NCBI RefSeq assembly: GCF_014645355.1 | Contig: NZ_BMLS01000001.1 | Span: 1,116,001 to 1,180,000 of the forward strand | Origin: Bowmanella pacifica | Lineage (GTDB): Bacteria > Pseudomonadota > Gammaproteobacteria > Enterobacterales > Alteromonadaceae | Reading direction: 5' to 3' | DNA length: 64,000 bases | Shown here: positions 48,464-56,465 of the stretch, piece after piece | Numbering within the stretch: position 1 is the stretch's first letter | Layout: every line of letters begins with the position of its first letter | The notes under the pieces: generated by a model | Databases searched by the model: none | What the model saw: the letters and a program-made list of their open reading frames with translations, nothing else | Told to the model about the DNA's origin: nothing | Position numbers and translations under genes: made by a program

Positions 48464-48817
48464 ATGATTGCAAAAACAGGCTACTTTCTAATCGCAGTAT
48501 TGCAGCTGCTCATACTTGGCGCTTGTTCTGCCACAGAAGCGAATATCATTGGTGAATGGAAACTGCAGTCGGTGACATACGCAGATGGCTCAGTCAATAA
48601 CTTGGACGACGGCAACCAGGTCATTATTCATGAGAATGAGATTATCGAGCAAATCAAAGGGCATGGCCGCCGCAGCTACCCATACACTCGCAAGGGCTTA
48701 GTACTGATGCTCGAGCCAGCGGGTGAGCAAGTTGAATGGCAGATTCTGAAGGCCGAAGCTAACGCAATGGAAATACTCACCCCAATCGGCACCTACAATC
48801 TGCACCGTATTCAGTAA
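48464..48817 (+). CDS. Small lipoprotein with lipocalin-like fold
   Basis: A 117-residue protein with a type II signal (IAVLQLLILGAC lipobox) and a short beta-rich body (IIGEWKLQSVTYADGS, MEILTPIGTYNLHRIQ) resembling lipocalin-like calycin domains. Cotranscribed with, and two bases after, the glycine-zipper protein gene. As a lipid-anchored periplasmic protein beside a possible membrane toxin, it could be an immunity factor; no direct support. Confidence 0.7.
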   Translation: MIAKTGYFLIAVLQLLILGACSATEANIIGEWKLQSVTYADGSVNNLDDGNQVIIHENEIIEQIKGHGRRSYPYTRKGLVLMLEPAGEQVEWQILKAEANAMEILTPIGTYNLHRIQ

Positions 48818-48868
48818 GCATCAATCACCATTTCACTGCCTGGTATCGAGGGATAACACCCTCAAAAA

Positions 48869-48943
48869 CTCTGTGTTCTCCGTGCCTCTGTGGTTATCTA
48901 CCATTTTGTTCAGATCATATTCACCGCAGAGCCGCAGAGGGCA
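48869..48943. repeat. CTCTGTG/CGCAGAG inverted-arm repeat next to the IS left end
   Basis: CTCTGTGTTCTCCGTGCCTC (48869 on) and the roughly complementary TTCACCGCAGAGCCGCAGAG (48920 on) face each other about 20 bases apart. The same family occurs at 47421 and 47756. The IS element begins at 48945 directly against this repeat. Confidence 0.85.
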
Positions 48944-49018
48944 CTGACCAGCCCCCAACAAAGAGATCCACAATGTTGATGAATTTGGGCAAGATATAAC
49001 CCTTGAGAGGGACTTGCC

Positions 49019-49285
49019 ATGAAATCAAAACGCTTTTCTGTAGAGCAGATTGTATCGGCGATAAAACAGCACGAAGCCGGTCTCCCTATAGCCGAAATAT
49101 CACGCAAATTGGGCATTGCGGAAGGCACGTTCTATGCCTGGAAGAAAAAGTATTCTGGGCTTGAGTCCGATCAGGTTCGCGAATTGAAGCAGCTTCGAGA
49201 AGAAAACGAAAAGCTTAAGCGGATTGTTGCTGACCTTACGTTGGACAAAGTTATGTTGCAGGATCTCAATGCCCGAAAGTGGTAA
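49019..49285 (+). CDS. IS3-family transposase OrfA
   Basis: An 88-residue helix-turn-helix protein (RFSVEQIVSAIKQHEAGLPIAEISRKLGI AEGTFYAWKKKY) with a leucine-zipper tail ELKQLREENEKLKRIVADLTLDKVMLQ, as in IS407-type OrfA. It ends seven bases into orfB, which lies in the -1 frame, so the usual OrfAB fusion by -1 frameshifting is possible. Confidence 0.92.
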   Translation: MKSKRFSVEQIVSAIKQHEAGLPIAEISRKLGIAEGTFYAWKKKYSGLESDQVRELKQLREENEKLKRIVADLTLDKVMLQDLNARKW

Positions 49286-50129
49286 GCGTGTCGCAGCGCC
49301 GTAAAGCGGCACGCCATTTGATGTGTCTTTATCATGTGAGTGAGCGTCGAGCATGTCGATTGACTGGATTAAGTCGTACAGCTTGTCGTTACCGACCCCG
49401 CCGAGAGCCCCAGGAAGCTCTCAGGCAGCGTATTGTTGATATTGCCTCAGCCCGCGTCCGTTATGGTTACAGGCGTATTCATGTGATGCTCAAGCGAGAA
49501 GGAATTCACGTAAATAAGAAGCGAGTCCATCGCTTGTATTGCATTGAAGGTCTTCAGTTACGGTCGAAGCGCCCCAGGCGCAATGTCAGTGGAGCCATCG
49601 TAAACGAGATTACATTGCTAGTAGTCAGCCAAATGAGTCTTGGGCAATGGATTTCGTTTGCGATCAATTAACAACCGGAAGTAAGTTTCGGATTTTGACA
49701 GTTGTGGATACCTTTACACGAGAATGCCTGGCCGCAGATATCGGCGCCCGGTTGCGCTCAGAGGATGTGGTTAGGACACTCACCAAGCTTTGCCGTCTTC
49801 GAGGTGCGCCAAAACGCATCCATTGCGACAACGGTAGCGAATTTGCAGGACAGATGACGGATTTGTGGGCTTACACAAACAAAGTAACCCTCGCATTCTC
49901 AAGGCCAGGAAAACCAACAGATAACGCATTTATTGAGTCCCTGAATGGAAGCTTTCGGGATGAATGTTTGAACTGTCACTGGTTCGAGTCACTACATGAT
50001 GCTAAGTTGAAAATTGAAGCTTGGAGAAATGACTACAACAAGAGTCGACCTCACCAAGCGCTAAATAACTTGTCGCCCTTGCAGTTCGCGGCATCCATTG
50101 AAAACCAGCCAGCTCATTTCATCGGATGA
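49279..50129 (+). pseudogene. IS3-family transposase OrfB, interrupted by a one-base deletion
   Basis: Integrase-type DDE transposase in two frames. The first part (SQRRKAARHLMCLYHVSERRACRLTGLS, ...RRIHVMLKREGIHV) is in frame to about nt 49594, then a base is missing (between 49595 and 49596); restoring it continues HRKRDYIASSQPNESWAMDF into the second part. That part has the catalytic Asp in LTVVDTFTREC, Asp in HCDNGSEF, and Glu in FIESLNGSFRDEC, and ends near 50129. The three catalytic acids are intact, so the element could be active only if the shift is a sequencing error or suppressed. Confidence 0.9.
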
Positions 50130-51720
50130 GTGGGTCTAATAATGGGGGCCGGTCATTTATTGGAAATCTCATCAATGTCATGGTGTTAAATTCGGGGGAA
50201 AGGTCAACCGCTTTTAAACGGGCGCGCATGCTTTCTGTGGCGGCGAGGTCGGGGTAATCAGGGTTATTGGCATGCAGCAGATAACTGCCATCAGAGGTTT
50301 TTCGTATCACCCGCAGCAGATATTGGCTATTACCGGTTTCATCCTGCCGTTCTATAGCCAGGGTTTGGCCGGTAATAGAACCGGCATGTTCGGGAGTAAT
50401 CCATTCCAGTAACAGCAAATCGCTATCTTCAACAGCCTGCTTACCGCCGTTCATGGAATTGCCACTGGCCCTGGCCAGAAAATGACGCTCGGGCTCAAGC
50501 TGGCCGCTATAACCTTCAACCTGTTGCATCTCTACTTCATCAGCACGACCAGTCTTAAAATGGCCACAGGCAATTTTAAGGTTGGGGAAATAGGGTAAAA
50601 GATGCTCCGGCGGAATATCTTTGGATATCGATGGTCGCACAGACTGTAACTCAACCACCTCCGCCAGGGTTGGTTGCTTGCTTTCGGTTACCCCAGTATC
50701 CTGCACTTCCACAAAGGTGTCTTTAGCCAACCACAACTTGGCGCCAGTGCTGCTAGCCACACTGTATGCCCATTTGCTGACGGCCAACGACTTTTGTACA
50801 TCGCAGTAGAAGTAATTTCCTAACTCGCTGGCCAAGGTATGGGCATGCACTACCAGATTCTGTTCCTGCCAGTTGTGCCTGTGTGGTATGGCGGCCAGAT
50901 GATCGCGTTTGCTGTTATTACAAGCGGCATGAGCAGCAACAAAGTTATGCCCCAGATCGGTGGAATAACGGGCAAAAGGAATAAAATGGTCAACCGCCAC
51001 TTCACTACGCATAGGCTTGCGGCAATAAAAACAGATGTTTCGCTGAATCTCTACCAGCACCGGTTTTGCCTTTATCAGAGTATTGCGGTCAACGCCGAAC
51101 AGGAAATCCTGTAGCTGACTCTGCGGGCCAATTAAATGCTGATTGAATTTAATACTCTGGATTTTCTGCAACCAGGCGTTTCTGGCCAGATACACCACCA
51201 AATCATAAAAACGTCTGAAACAATGCGCGATTCCGGCATTTAGCCGGATATACTTCTCACCCTTTTGGTGTGGGTATAAAAAGCATTCATCCTGTTTGGA
51301 CAAAATTTGCAACCGCCACAACGGCCCTTCTTTCAGGGTGTTCAATGTGGCCCGGTAAATCTCTGGCCACCTCTCGCTGCCTTTGAGTTGACGAATATTG
51401 CGTATGCCCTGGGTTTGGCAGTCATACAACAAGCTAATCACTTTCGACTGATTGCCGGTATTTTGCCGTAGCAACGCATCTGCGCCCTGCTGTCCGGCGG
51501 AGAAAGGTACGGCATGATGCCAGTACAGCACCAGAAACTTGTCCACCAGTTCGTCTAGCATAATCACGCATTCACTGGACTCGTCTTGTAATGGGTGCTC
51601 AATACAAATGTCGGCAAGCGCATGTAGCAAGGCATACTTGTACGTGGCGACAAAATCCCCCTCTACCAGCAAGCGCTGAATATAGGCAATAAAGGCAAGC
51701 TGCTGTTCCATGGCTGTCAT
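50119..51720 (-). CDS. HNH endonuclease fused to S24 (LexA-like) peptidase domain, 3' end replaced by IS
   Basis: A 533-residue protein. N-terminal helical region (1-220, unassigned), HNH nuclease at about 228-272 (C230xxC233, DH at 244-245, NFVAAHAACNNSKRDHL), then a C-terminal S24-like domain at about 380-505 with nucleophile Ser422 in ASGNSMNGG and acidic ED/SDLLLLE. The Lys expected as general base aligns with Arg470 in QYLLRVIRK, so self-cleavage may be lost. The last 12 residues are read from IS sequence, so the natural C-terminus is missing. A methyltransferase gene is four bases upstream, suggesting an operon. Candidate restriction-like defence protein. Confidence 0.85.
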   Translation of the reverse strand: MTAMEQQLAFIAYIQRLLVEGDFVATYKYALLHALADICIEHPLQDESSECVIMLDELVDKFLVLYWHHAVPFSAGQQGADALLRQNTGNQSKVISLLYDCQTQGIRNIRQLKGSERWPEIYRATLNTLKEGPLWRLQILSKQDECFLYPHQKGEKYIRLNAGIAHCFRRFYDLVVYLARNAWLQKIQSIKFNQHLIGPQSQLQDFLFGVDRNTLIKAKPVLVEIQRNICFYCRKPMRSEVAVDHFIPFARYSTDLGHNFVAAHAACNNSKRDHLAAIPHRHNWQEQNLVVHAHTLASELGNYFYCDVQKSLAVSKWAYSVASSTGAKLWLAKDTFVEVQDTGVTESKQPTLAEVVELQSVRPSISKDIPPEHLLPYFPNLKIACGHFKTGRADEVEMQQVEGYSGQLEPERHFLARASGNSMNGGKQAVEDSDLLLLEWITPEHAGSITGQTLAIERQDETGNSQYLLRVIRKTSDGSYLLHANNPDYPDLAATESMRARLKAVDLSPEFNTMTLMRFPINDRPPLLDPLIR

Positions 51721-51724
51721 AGTG

Positions 51725-52306
51725 TTACTTCATCTGCTCAAGGATGGCGTTCAGCCATTTTTCCTGATCTCTGCCCGGTCTGCGATCTTGCGTTATCCAG
51801 CATTCGCGAATACTAACAGGCGTTTGTTGCAGCAAATCCGCCAGACCCGTTTCGGTTAAATCAGTAAAACGCCGGTCACCGCGCAGCACTTCGCCTTCAC
51901 CATATTTAAACGAGCAATATATCAGCCCGTTTTCAGTCAACTGCGCAGCCAAATGGATAAAGGTGTCAGACAAGTCGGCCAGAGGCACATGCAATAACGA
52001 CGCACAGGCCCAAACAGCATCAACAGGAGAATCCGCATGGAAATCCATAAAGCGGCAGTGCCGCACATTCAGCCCGGTATATTCCCGCGCCAATGCCACC
52101 AACTCAGCAGACGCATCAAAAGCCGACACCATAAAACCCTGCTCAGCAAAATACCGCGCATCCCGCCCAGAACCACAGCCTGCATCCACTATATGGCCAC
52201 CCGGCCTAAGCATCGGCAAAACCCGCTCATACAAAGGCCGCATATCCACCGCCTGGGTATCTTGAAAAAACTGCGTAGCGTTCTCTTGGTAGTAATCTGA
52301 TGGCAT
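51725..52306 (-). CDS. Class I SAM-dependent methyltransferase (TehB-like)
   Basis: A 193-residue methyltransferase with motif I IVDAGCGSGRDARYFAEQG, motif II AFDAS and LIYCSFKYGEGE. The sequence resembles small TehB-like methylases. It is followed after four bases by the HNH-S24 gene on the same strand. Methylation target unknown: a nucleic-acid substrate is possible from its context, but small molecules are more usual for the family. Confidence 0.88.
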   Translation of the reverse strand: MPSDYYQENATQFFQDTQAVDMRPLYERVLPMLRPGGHIVDAGCGSGRDARYFAEQGFMVSAFDASAELVALAREYTGLNVRHCRFMDFHADSPVDAVWACASLLHVPLADLSDTFIHLAAQLTENGLIYCSFKYGEGEVLRGDRRFTDLTETGLADLLQQTPVSIRECWITQDRRPGRDQEKWLNAILEQMK

Positions 52307-52418
52307 TTTTTATTGGAAAAATCCCGTATGGTCAGTACATTAGCAGATAAAGGTGTTAGTTTGCAGCTTGTGATTTAAGACGACCGTACAGAGATTTAAG
52401 TACACAGGGAGTGTCAGC

Positions 52419-53186
52419 ATGGAGCAGCTTCTAAGCGAAGCCGTCAAGATGATGTGGTGGCTGGTACCCATTGCATTGCTCGCCGGATTCATAAAGTCTC
52501 CCTGGTTTAAAGGGTGGTTTGGTGAAGCATTGGTGAAACTCTTTGCCAAATTCAGGCTACCGACAGATGTCTATCACCCTATTCACAACGTTACCCTACC
52601 AACGGTCGATGGTACGACCCAGATTGACCATATTTTTGTATCACGCTTCGGCGTCTTCGTAGTTGAAACCAAAAATGTCAAAGGCTGGATATACGGTAAC
52701 GAACGCCAAGCCCAGTGGACCCAAAAGATCTTCAAACAATCCTTTAAGTTTCAAAACCCGCTGCACCAGAACTTTAAGCATGTGAAAACACTGGAGCAAC
52801 TAATGGAGCTGCCTTCTGAGGTAATACATTCAGTGGTAGTTTTTACAGGAGACTGCACTTTTAAAACCGCGATGCCAGCTAATGTTACACAAGCAGGCAG
52901 TTACACCTCATACATCAAGTCTTTCAAAACGAATGTTCTATCCGACACTGATGTTCAGCGCATAGTCGACCGAGTCATTTCCACAAAGCTGGATGCCACA
53001 TGGCAAACCCATCGACAACATGTTCGACATCTTCAATCACGCAACGACCCATCTTCAAATAGAAAATGCCCTAGATGCGGGAGTGAAATGGTGCTCCGCA
53101 CTTCGTCTAAAGGCAAAAATGTGGGTAATCAGTTTTGGGGCTGTTCGGCATTTCCCAAATGTAGGATGGTGCGGAATGCCCGCTAA
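52419..53186 (+). CDS. NERD-domain nuclease-like membrane protein with topoisomerase zinc finger
   Basis: A 255-residue protein: one membrane helix (about 12-24), a NERD domain with GEALVK, TTQIDHIFVSRFGVFVVETKN (catalytic-type Asp70, Glu83, Lys85), and a C-terminal zf-C4_Topoisom ribbon with Cys217, Cys220, Cys242 and Cys248. NERD is related to restriction-like PD-(D/E)xK nucleases. The zinc ribbon would bind DNA. CAGGGAG precedes ATG 52419. First gene of the plus-strand island, divergent from the methyltransferase/HNH pair. Confidence 0.9.
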   Translation: MEQLLSEAVKMMWWLVPIALLAGFIKSPWFKGWFGEALVKLFAKFRLPTDVYHPIHNVTLPTVDGTTQIDHIFVSRFGVFVVETKNVKGWIYGNERQAQWTQKIFKQSFKFQNPLHQNFKHVKTLEQLMELPSEVIHSVVVFTGDCTFKTAMPANVTQAGSYTSYIKSFKTNVLSDTDVQRIVDRVISTKLDATWQTHRQHVRHLQSRNDPSSNRKCPRCGSEMVLRTSSKGKNVGNQFWGCSAFPKCRMVRNAR

Positions 53187-53300
53187 CTAGCCGTGCAACT
53201 TTTTAATCGAGAGAATTCGTACATATTACACCACAATAGGAATTTATTTCTGGTAAAAACTAGCACTTAAATTAAAAATAATATGGAGGTTACATAAAGT

Positions 53301-53867
53301 ATGAAAGTTATTATTGTAAGATCATTGAAATTCTTCGATGAATATTATGGATATTTTATTTTCTCTAGTACAATTGCATCTTTATCATCCATATGGTTTT
53401 GGGCAAATAATCTTGAATTAATATTCAACACAACTGTCTTAATATCATTCATACTAATTTATCCAGGAATTTTCTTTGCAACCACAAGGAAAGTAAAAAA
53501 CTTTGATAGAATAACGATCTCAATCAAGGGGATATTCATACTTTACCTAGAAGTTATTGTCGCTTTCTCAGGAATTTACATCTGGCTAACCATATTCTCA
53601 GAAAATCAGGCATTTCATGGTTTAGAAAACACTGAAATAATATCAATAACTAAGGATTCCTTTATTTTCAAAGACTATATAAAGGAATTAATACCATTTG
53701 TCATTGATGTAATTCACTTTTCGATTGTAACTGCAACAACTCTTGGATATGGAGATGTCTACCCTAAATCATCCTTGGCAAAAATAGTTGTCGATATGCA
53801 GGTTTTATCTTCTTTAGCAATTGCAATTTTTGGTGCAGGAAAATACTTCGACCCTAAGAAAATATAA
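53301..53867 (+). CDS. Potassium channel-like protein (two-pore-helix type, TLGYGD filter)
   Basis: A 188-residue protein with membrane helices at about 15-35, 40-60 and 72-98, a pore loop and filter TATTLGYGDVYP (residues 144-155), and a last helix near 165-180. The filter TLGYGD is close to the K+ consensus TVGYGD. No regulatory C-terminal domain. The DNA is clearly more A+T-rich than its neighbours, which suggests separate transfer. Sits between two NERD genes. A membrane-depolarising effector is possible but unproven. Confidence 0.85.
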   Translation: MKVIIVRSLKFFDEYYGYFIFSSTIASLSSIWFWANNLELIFNTTVLISFILIYPGIFFATTRKVKNFDRITISIKGIFILYLEVIVAFSGIYIWLTIFSENQAFHGLENTEIISITKDSFIFKDYIKELIPFVIDVIHFSIVTATTLGYGDVYPKSSLAKIVVDMQVLSSLAIAIFGAGKYFDPKKI

Positions 53868-53949
53868 CAATATAACTTCGATTCAATAATATTATGAAAG
53901 GTATGCTCACAGAGAACTTTATAATTATCCCATCACAGGAATAGTTACC

Positions 53950-54828
53950 ATGTCAGATTTTTTGTCAATCGTAATTAGTGTTAGCGTCGTGATTGCGGCA
54001 ATGAGTGCCACGCTAGTTCCCATGTATATCTTGATTAGACAACGTGAGAAAAAACTGCGACTTCCAATAGACAAAGAACAGCTCCTACGACTGCCTGGTT
54101 ATGGCTTACAAGAAGAATTAAGAGATAAGCAATTTGCGATACTCGGCTATCTGGTACTTGGCTTGTATGCGGTGCTTAGCCCATTTGCTTTCACCTCGAT
54201 TAAAACCCATATCAATACAGGTACCTTTCCTTACTTGTTAAGTATTACAGCTTTAGGTTGCTTGATCTTCGTCGCATTCAAAACTGTTCAGAATTTCAAT
54301 CAACTGACCAAGCTAAGGCTTGGCCATGCCGCAGAACTAGCCGCCGCAGGAGAGCTGATGCTTCTCCAAGCGCAAGGCTATCAAATTTTTCATGATATTC
54401 AGGCGGATAAGTTTAATATCGATCACTTGGCTATTGGCCCTAACGGCGTATTTGCTATAGAAACCAAAGGCAGACATAAACGCACCGAAGACAGCAAGGA
54501 AAACCATAAAATGGCGTTTAAAGACGGCAAGTTAGTATTCCCGTCTTGGACAGAAGCAGACCCGATAGATCAGGCGCTTCGCCAAGCTAAGTGGGTAACG
54601 CAATGGCTATCAAAAGCCAGCGGAGTGAAAATCACCGCAGTACCTGTGCTGGTTTTCCCTGGTTGGTTTATCAATCTGCAATCCCGCCCACCTTTCCCTA
54701 TTCTCAACCATAAGCAGTTGGCAACCGCCTTGCCGCGCTCGGGTAATACCCAACTAAGCCAAGAGCAAATCAATGCTATTTGCTACCAAGTCGCCCAACG
54801 TTCGGTGCAGGGACCACCAACTAAGTAG
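53950..54828 (+). CDS. NERD-domain membrane protein
   Basis: A 292-residue protein with membrane helices at about 4-28, 62-84 and 94-111, then a NERD domain from about 130 (AELAAAGELMLLQ, DHLAIGPNGVFAIETKG, with Asp158, Glu171 and Lys173) and a tail ending in SVQGPPTK. The catalytic residues are intact. It starts at ATG 53950 with AGGA upstream. Second NERD gene of the cluster, about 80 bases after the channel gene. Confidence 0.88.
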   Translation: MSDFLSIVISVSVVIAAMSATLVPMYILIRQREKKLRLPIDKEQLLRLPGYGLQEELRDKQFAILGYLVLGLYAVLSPFAFTSIKTHINTGTFPYLLSITALGCLIFVAFKTVQNFNQLTKLRLGHAAELAAAGELMLLQAQGYQIFHDIQADKFNIDHLAIGPNGVFAIETKGRHKRTEDSKENHKMAFKDGKLVFPSWTEADPIDQALRQAKWVTQWLSKASGVKITAVPVLVFPGWFINLQSRPPFPILNHKQLATALPRSGNTQLSQEQINAICYQVAQRSVQGPPTK

Positions 54829-54976
54829 CCTATATCGAACGCCCTCATCGTGGTCAGCTCATTAGTTTTTTTCCAAGTTGAATGCAATAGGGCCATTCCT
54901 TGTAACCCCACAAACCCTTGACTACTATTTCACCAACAGGAGTACCCTCAGCCCCAGACGATAAAAGGACTTTATC

Positions 54977-55948
54977 ATGAGCGAAATTCTTCTTTGCAAT
55001 CGTTCACTAACCCCACAAGCGCTGTTGTTTCAATGTGGAATCAACATTGAGCAGATCTCTACTGCTAGCTGCGCTAGGCCCGATGTGATGGCGGCCAATA
55101 TGCCGTATTTGCTTAACGCAGATGAACCCAGTCGCAGTATTCTCAATCAGCTTGCTGCCAAACCTGTTGCTGAAGAACTGACTAAGCTTTCACTGGCTTT
55201 GGGTGGCGACAATGTGGTCGCCCTCGCAGACGTAACGGCTAAGCTGCATGAATACAATATTGGGCTGATCGGTGCCTCAACCAGTGTTTATGCTGAGCGT
55301 GTTGGGGGCTTTGCCAAGTCTGTACAAACTTATCAAAACGCGGTGATGGAGTTTCGCCAGGCTATTGAAACCAAATCGCCTTTACGCGCGGCGTTAAAAC
55401 AAAAAGCCCATATCGCCTACCAGGCTATGCAGCGGCAATTCGGCAATGAACTAAAAGTCGTGAATGCTCAGGTGCGATCGAGACGGGGTACGCCACTGAG
55501 CAACCCCAAACGGGCAACAGATATCGCCACAAGCAGCCGCACTGTGGCTAAGCTAGATGTAATGAGCCAAGTGCAAGCTAACAACCTTGTAAAACTAACC
55601 AAACACGCCAAAGTACTAGGTAATGGACTAGCTGTAATCGACTTTGGAACCCGTGTAGGTAATGTACATAATAGCTATCGCTCGGGCGGCCATTGGGAGC
55701 GTGAGTTGTTTATTGAATCAACCAGTTTCGCCGCAAGTGCCAGTGCCGGAATAATTGCAGTAAACGCAGGAGGTGCGGCCCTAAGTTTATTAATGGTTGC
55801 AACACCAGTCGGTTGGGTTGGCCTAATCATTGGCGGTCTTGTGGTTGCGGGATCCGCTGCTGCTTTATCTATTGAAGTCAACAATGCGGTAAAGGAAAGC
55901 AGCGGAACTTGGTACGATAAAATTTTGGCCGCAATAGGTGCTAAATGA
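54977..55948 (+). CDS. Putative membrane-active toxin, orphan helical protein
   Basis: A 323-residue protein I do not recognise. The first 245 residues are mostly helical and soluble-looking (ILNQLAAKPVAEELTKL, RQAIETKSPLRAALKQKAH). The C-terminal part (about 250-299) is strongly hydrophobic with regularly spaced Gly/Ala (ASASAGIIAVNAGGAALSLL, WVGLIIGGLVVAGSAAA), which could insert as a hairpin in a membrane, as in pore-forming toxins. The next gene starts with a four-base ATGA overlap and encodes a small membrane protein, as effector and immunity genes do. Function inferred only. Confidence 0.6.
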   Translation: MSEILLCNRSLTPQALLFQCGINIEQISTASCARPDVMAANMPYLLNADEPSRSILNQLAAKPVAEELTKLSLALGGDNVVALADVTAKLHEYNIGLIGASTSVYAERVGGFAKSVQTYQNAVMEFRQAIETKSPLRAALKQKAHIAYQAMQRQFGNELKVVNAQVRSRRGTPLSNPKRATDIATSSRTVAKLDVMSQVQANNLVKLTKHAKVLGNGLAVIDFGTRVGNVHNSYRSGGHWERELFIESTSFAASASAGIIAVNAGGAALSLLMVATPVGWVGLIIGGLVVAGSAAALSIEVNNAVKESSGTWYDKILAAIGAK

Positions 55949-56322
55949 CTTTGTTCTCACAGCTATTGGGTATTGGAATGCTCTTTGTTTTCTTTGCCCT
56001 GATTCTTTACGTAGTGTTCGGCCAGATAACGGTCAAAAAGTTAAGAAAAAATCCGGAAACTAAGGAGAGTCTGGGGATCGAGTTTGCCAGTGGCTGGGAT
56101 ATCTTAAACGTTGCCCAGGCTTTAGCCCTACCGAAAAGCTGGTGCAGGAAACTCGAAAGCAGCCCATTATCGGGCTTATATGCTAAGTCAGAATTACTAA
56201 GACAAAACACCTCCAGTTTCGATAAAGCACTGGCGTTTATATTTTACTGGCTGTTCACCATATCTGGTTTTTTTATGATCTTACTTGTTGTCTTAAATTC
56301 AATCGGTGTTTTCCCAGAATAA
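55945..56322 (+). CDS. Small two-helix membrane protein, possible immunity partner
   Basis: A 125-residue protein with membrane helices at about 4-28 and 92-118 and a polar loop (KKLRKNPETKESLGIEFASGWDIL) between them. ATG 55945 overlaps the stop of the putative toxin gene (ATGA). Such two-helix membrane proteins often protect against pore-forming toxins. No family recognised. Confidence 0.6.
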   Translation: MTLFSQLLGIGMLFVFFALILYVVFGQITVKKLRKNPETKESLGIEFASGWDILNVAQALALPKSWCRKLESSPLSGLYAKSELLRQNTSSFDKALAFIFYWLFTISGFFMILLVVLNSIGVFPE

Positions 56323-56407
56323 AGGCGTTGGAAGCTAAACTTTTCGCCATTCCAGCTGCGATAGGTTTTCTCCCATATATTCTGTACGTGCTATTCGGCC
56401 AATGTGA

Positions 56408-56441
56408 TTGCCTCTTCCGCAAAGTGACACTATAGTATCAC
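56408..56441 (+). promoter_or_regulatory. Promoter with overlapping operator-like palindrome for the Phd/ParE module
   Basis: TTGCCT (56408-56413) and TATAGT (56431-56436) are spaced by 17 bases, a near-ideal sigma-70 spacing. The near-palindrome GTGACACTATAGTATCAC (56424-56441) overlaps the -10 element, 24 bases before the antitoxin start. Autorepression by antitoxin or antitoxin-toxin complex is inferred. Confidence 0.6.
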
Positions 56442-56465
56442 TCTCGATTTCGTTCAGGGTGAGCC

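Larger units (their letters stand above)
48945..50155 (+). mobile_element. IS3-family (IS407-like) insertion sequence, about 1211 bp
   Basis: Left end TGACCAGCCCCCAACA and right end (complement) TGACCGGCCCCCATTA match at 13 of 16 positions; TGACCNGCCCCC ends are typical of the IS407 group. It carries orfA and a frameshifted orfB. The four bases outside (GCAC left, TTTA right) are not a target duplication, so the copy may have moved by adjacent deletion or be old. The right end replaces the 3' end of the HNH-S24 gene. Confidence 0.92.

Noticed and set aside
50119-51720. Prophage repressor reading of the S24 domain
   Set aside because: No helix-turn-helix is present, and the domain is fused to an HNH nuclease without nearby phage genes.
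54977-56322. Firm type VI secretion effector call
   Set aside because: No VgrG, PAAR, Hcp or adaptor gene in the window, and no marker domain in the N-terminal part.
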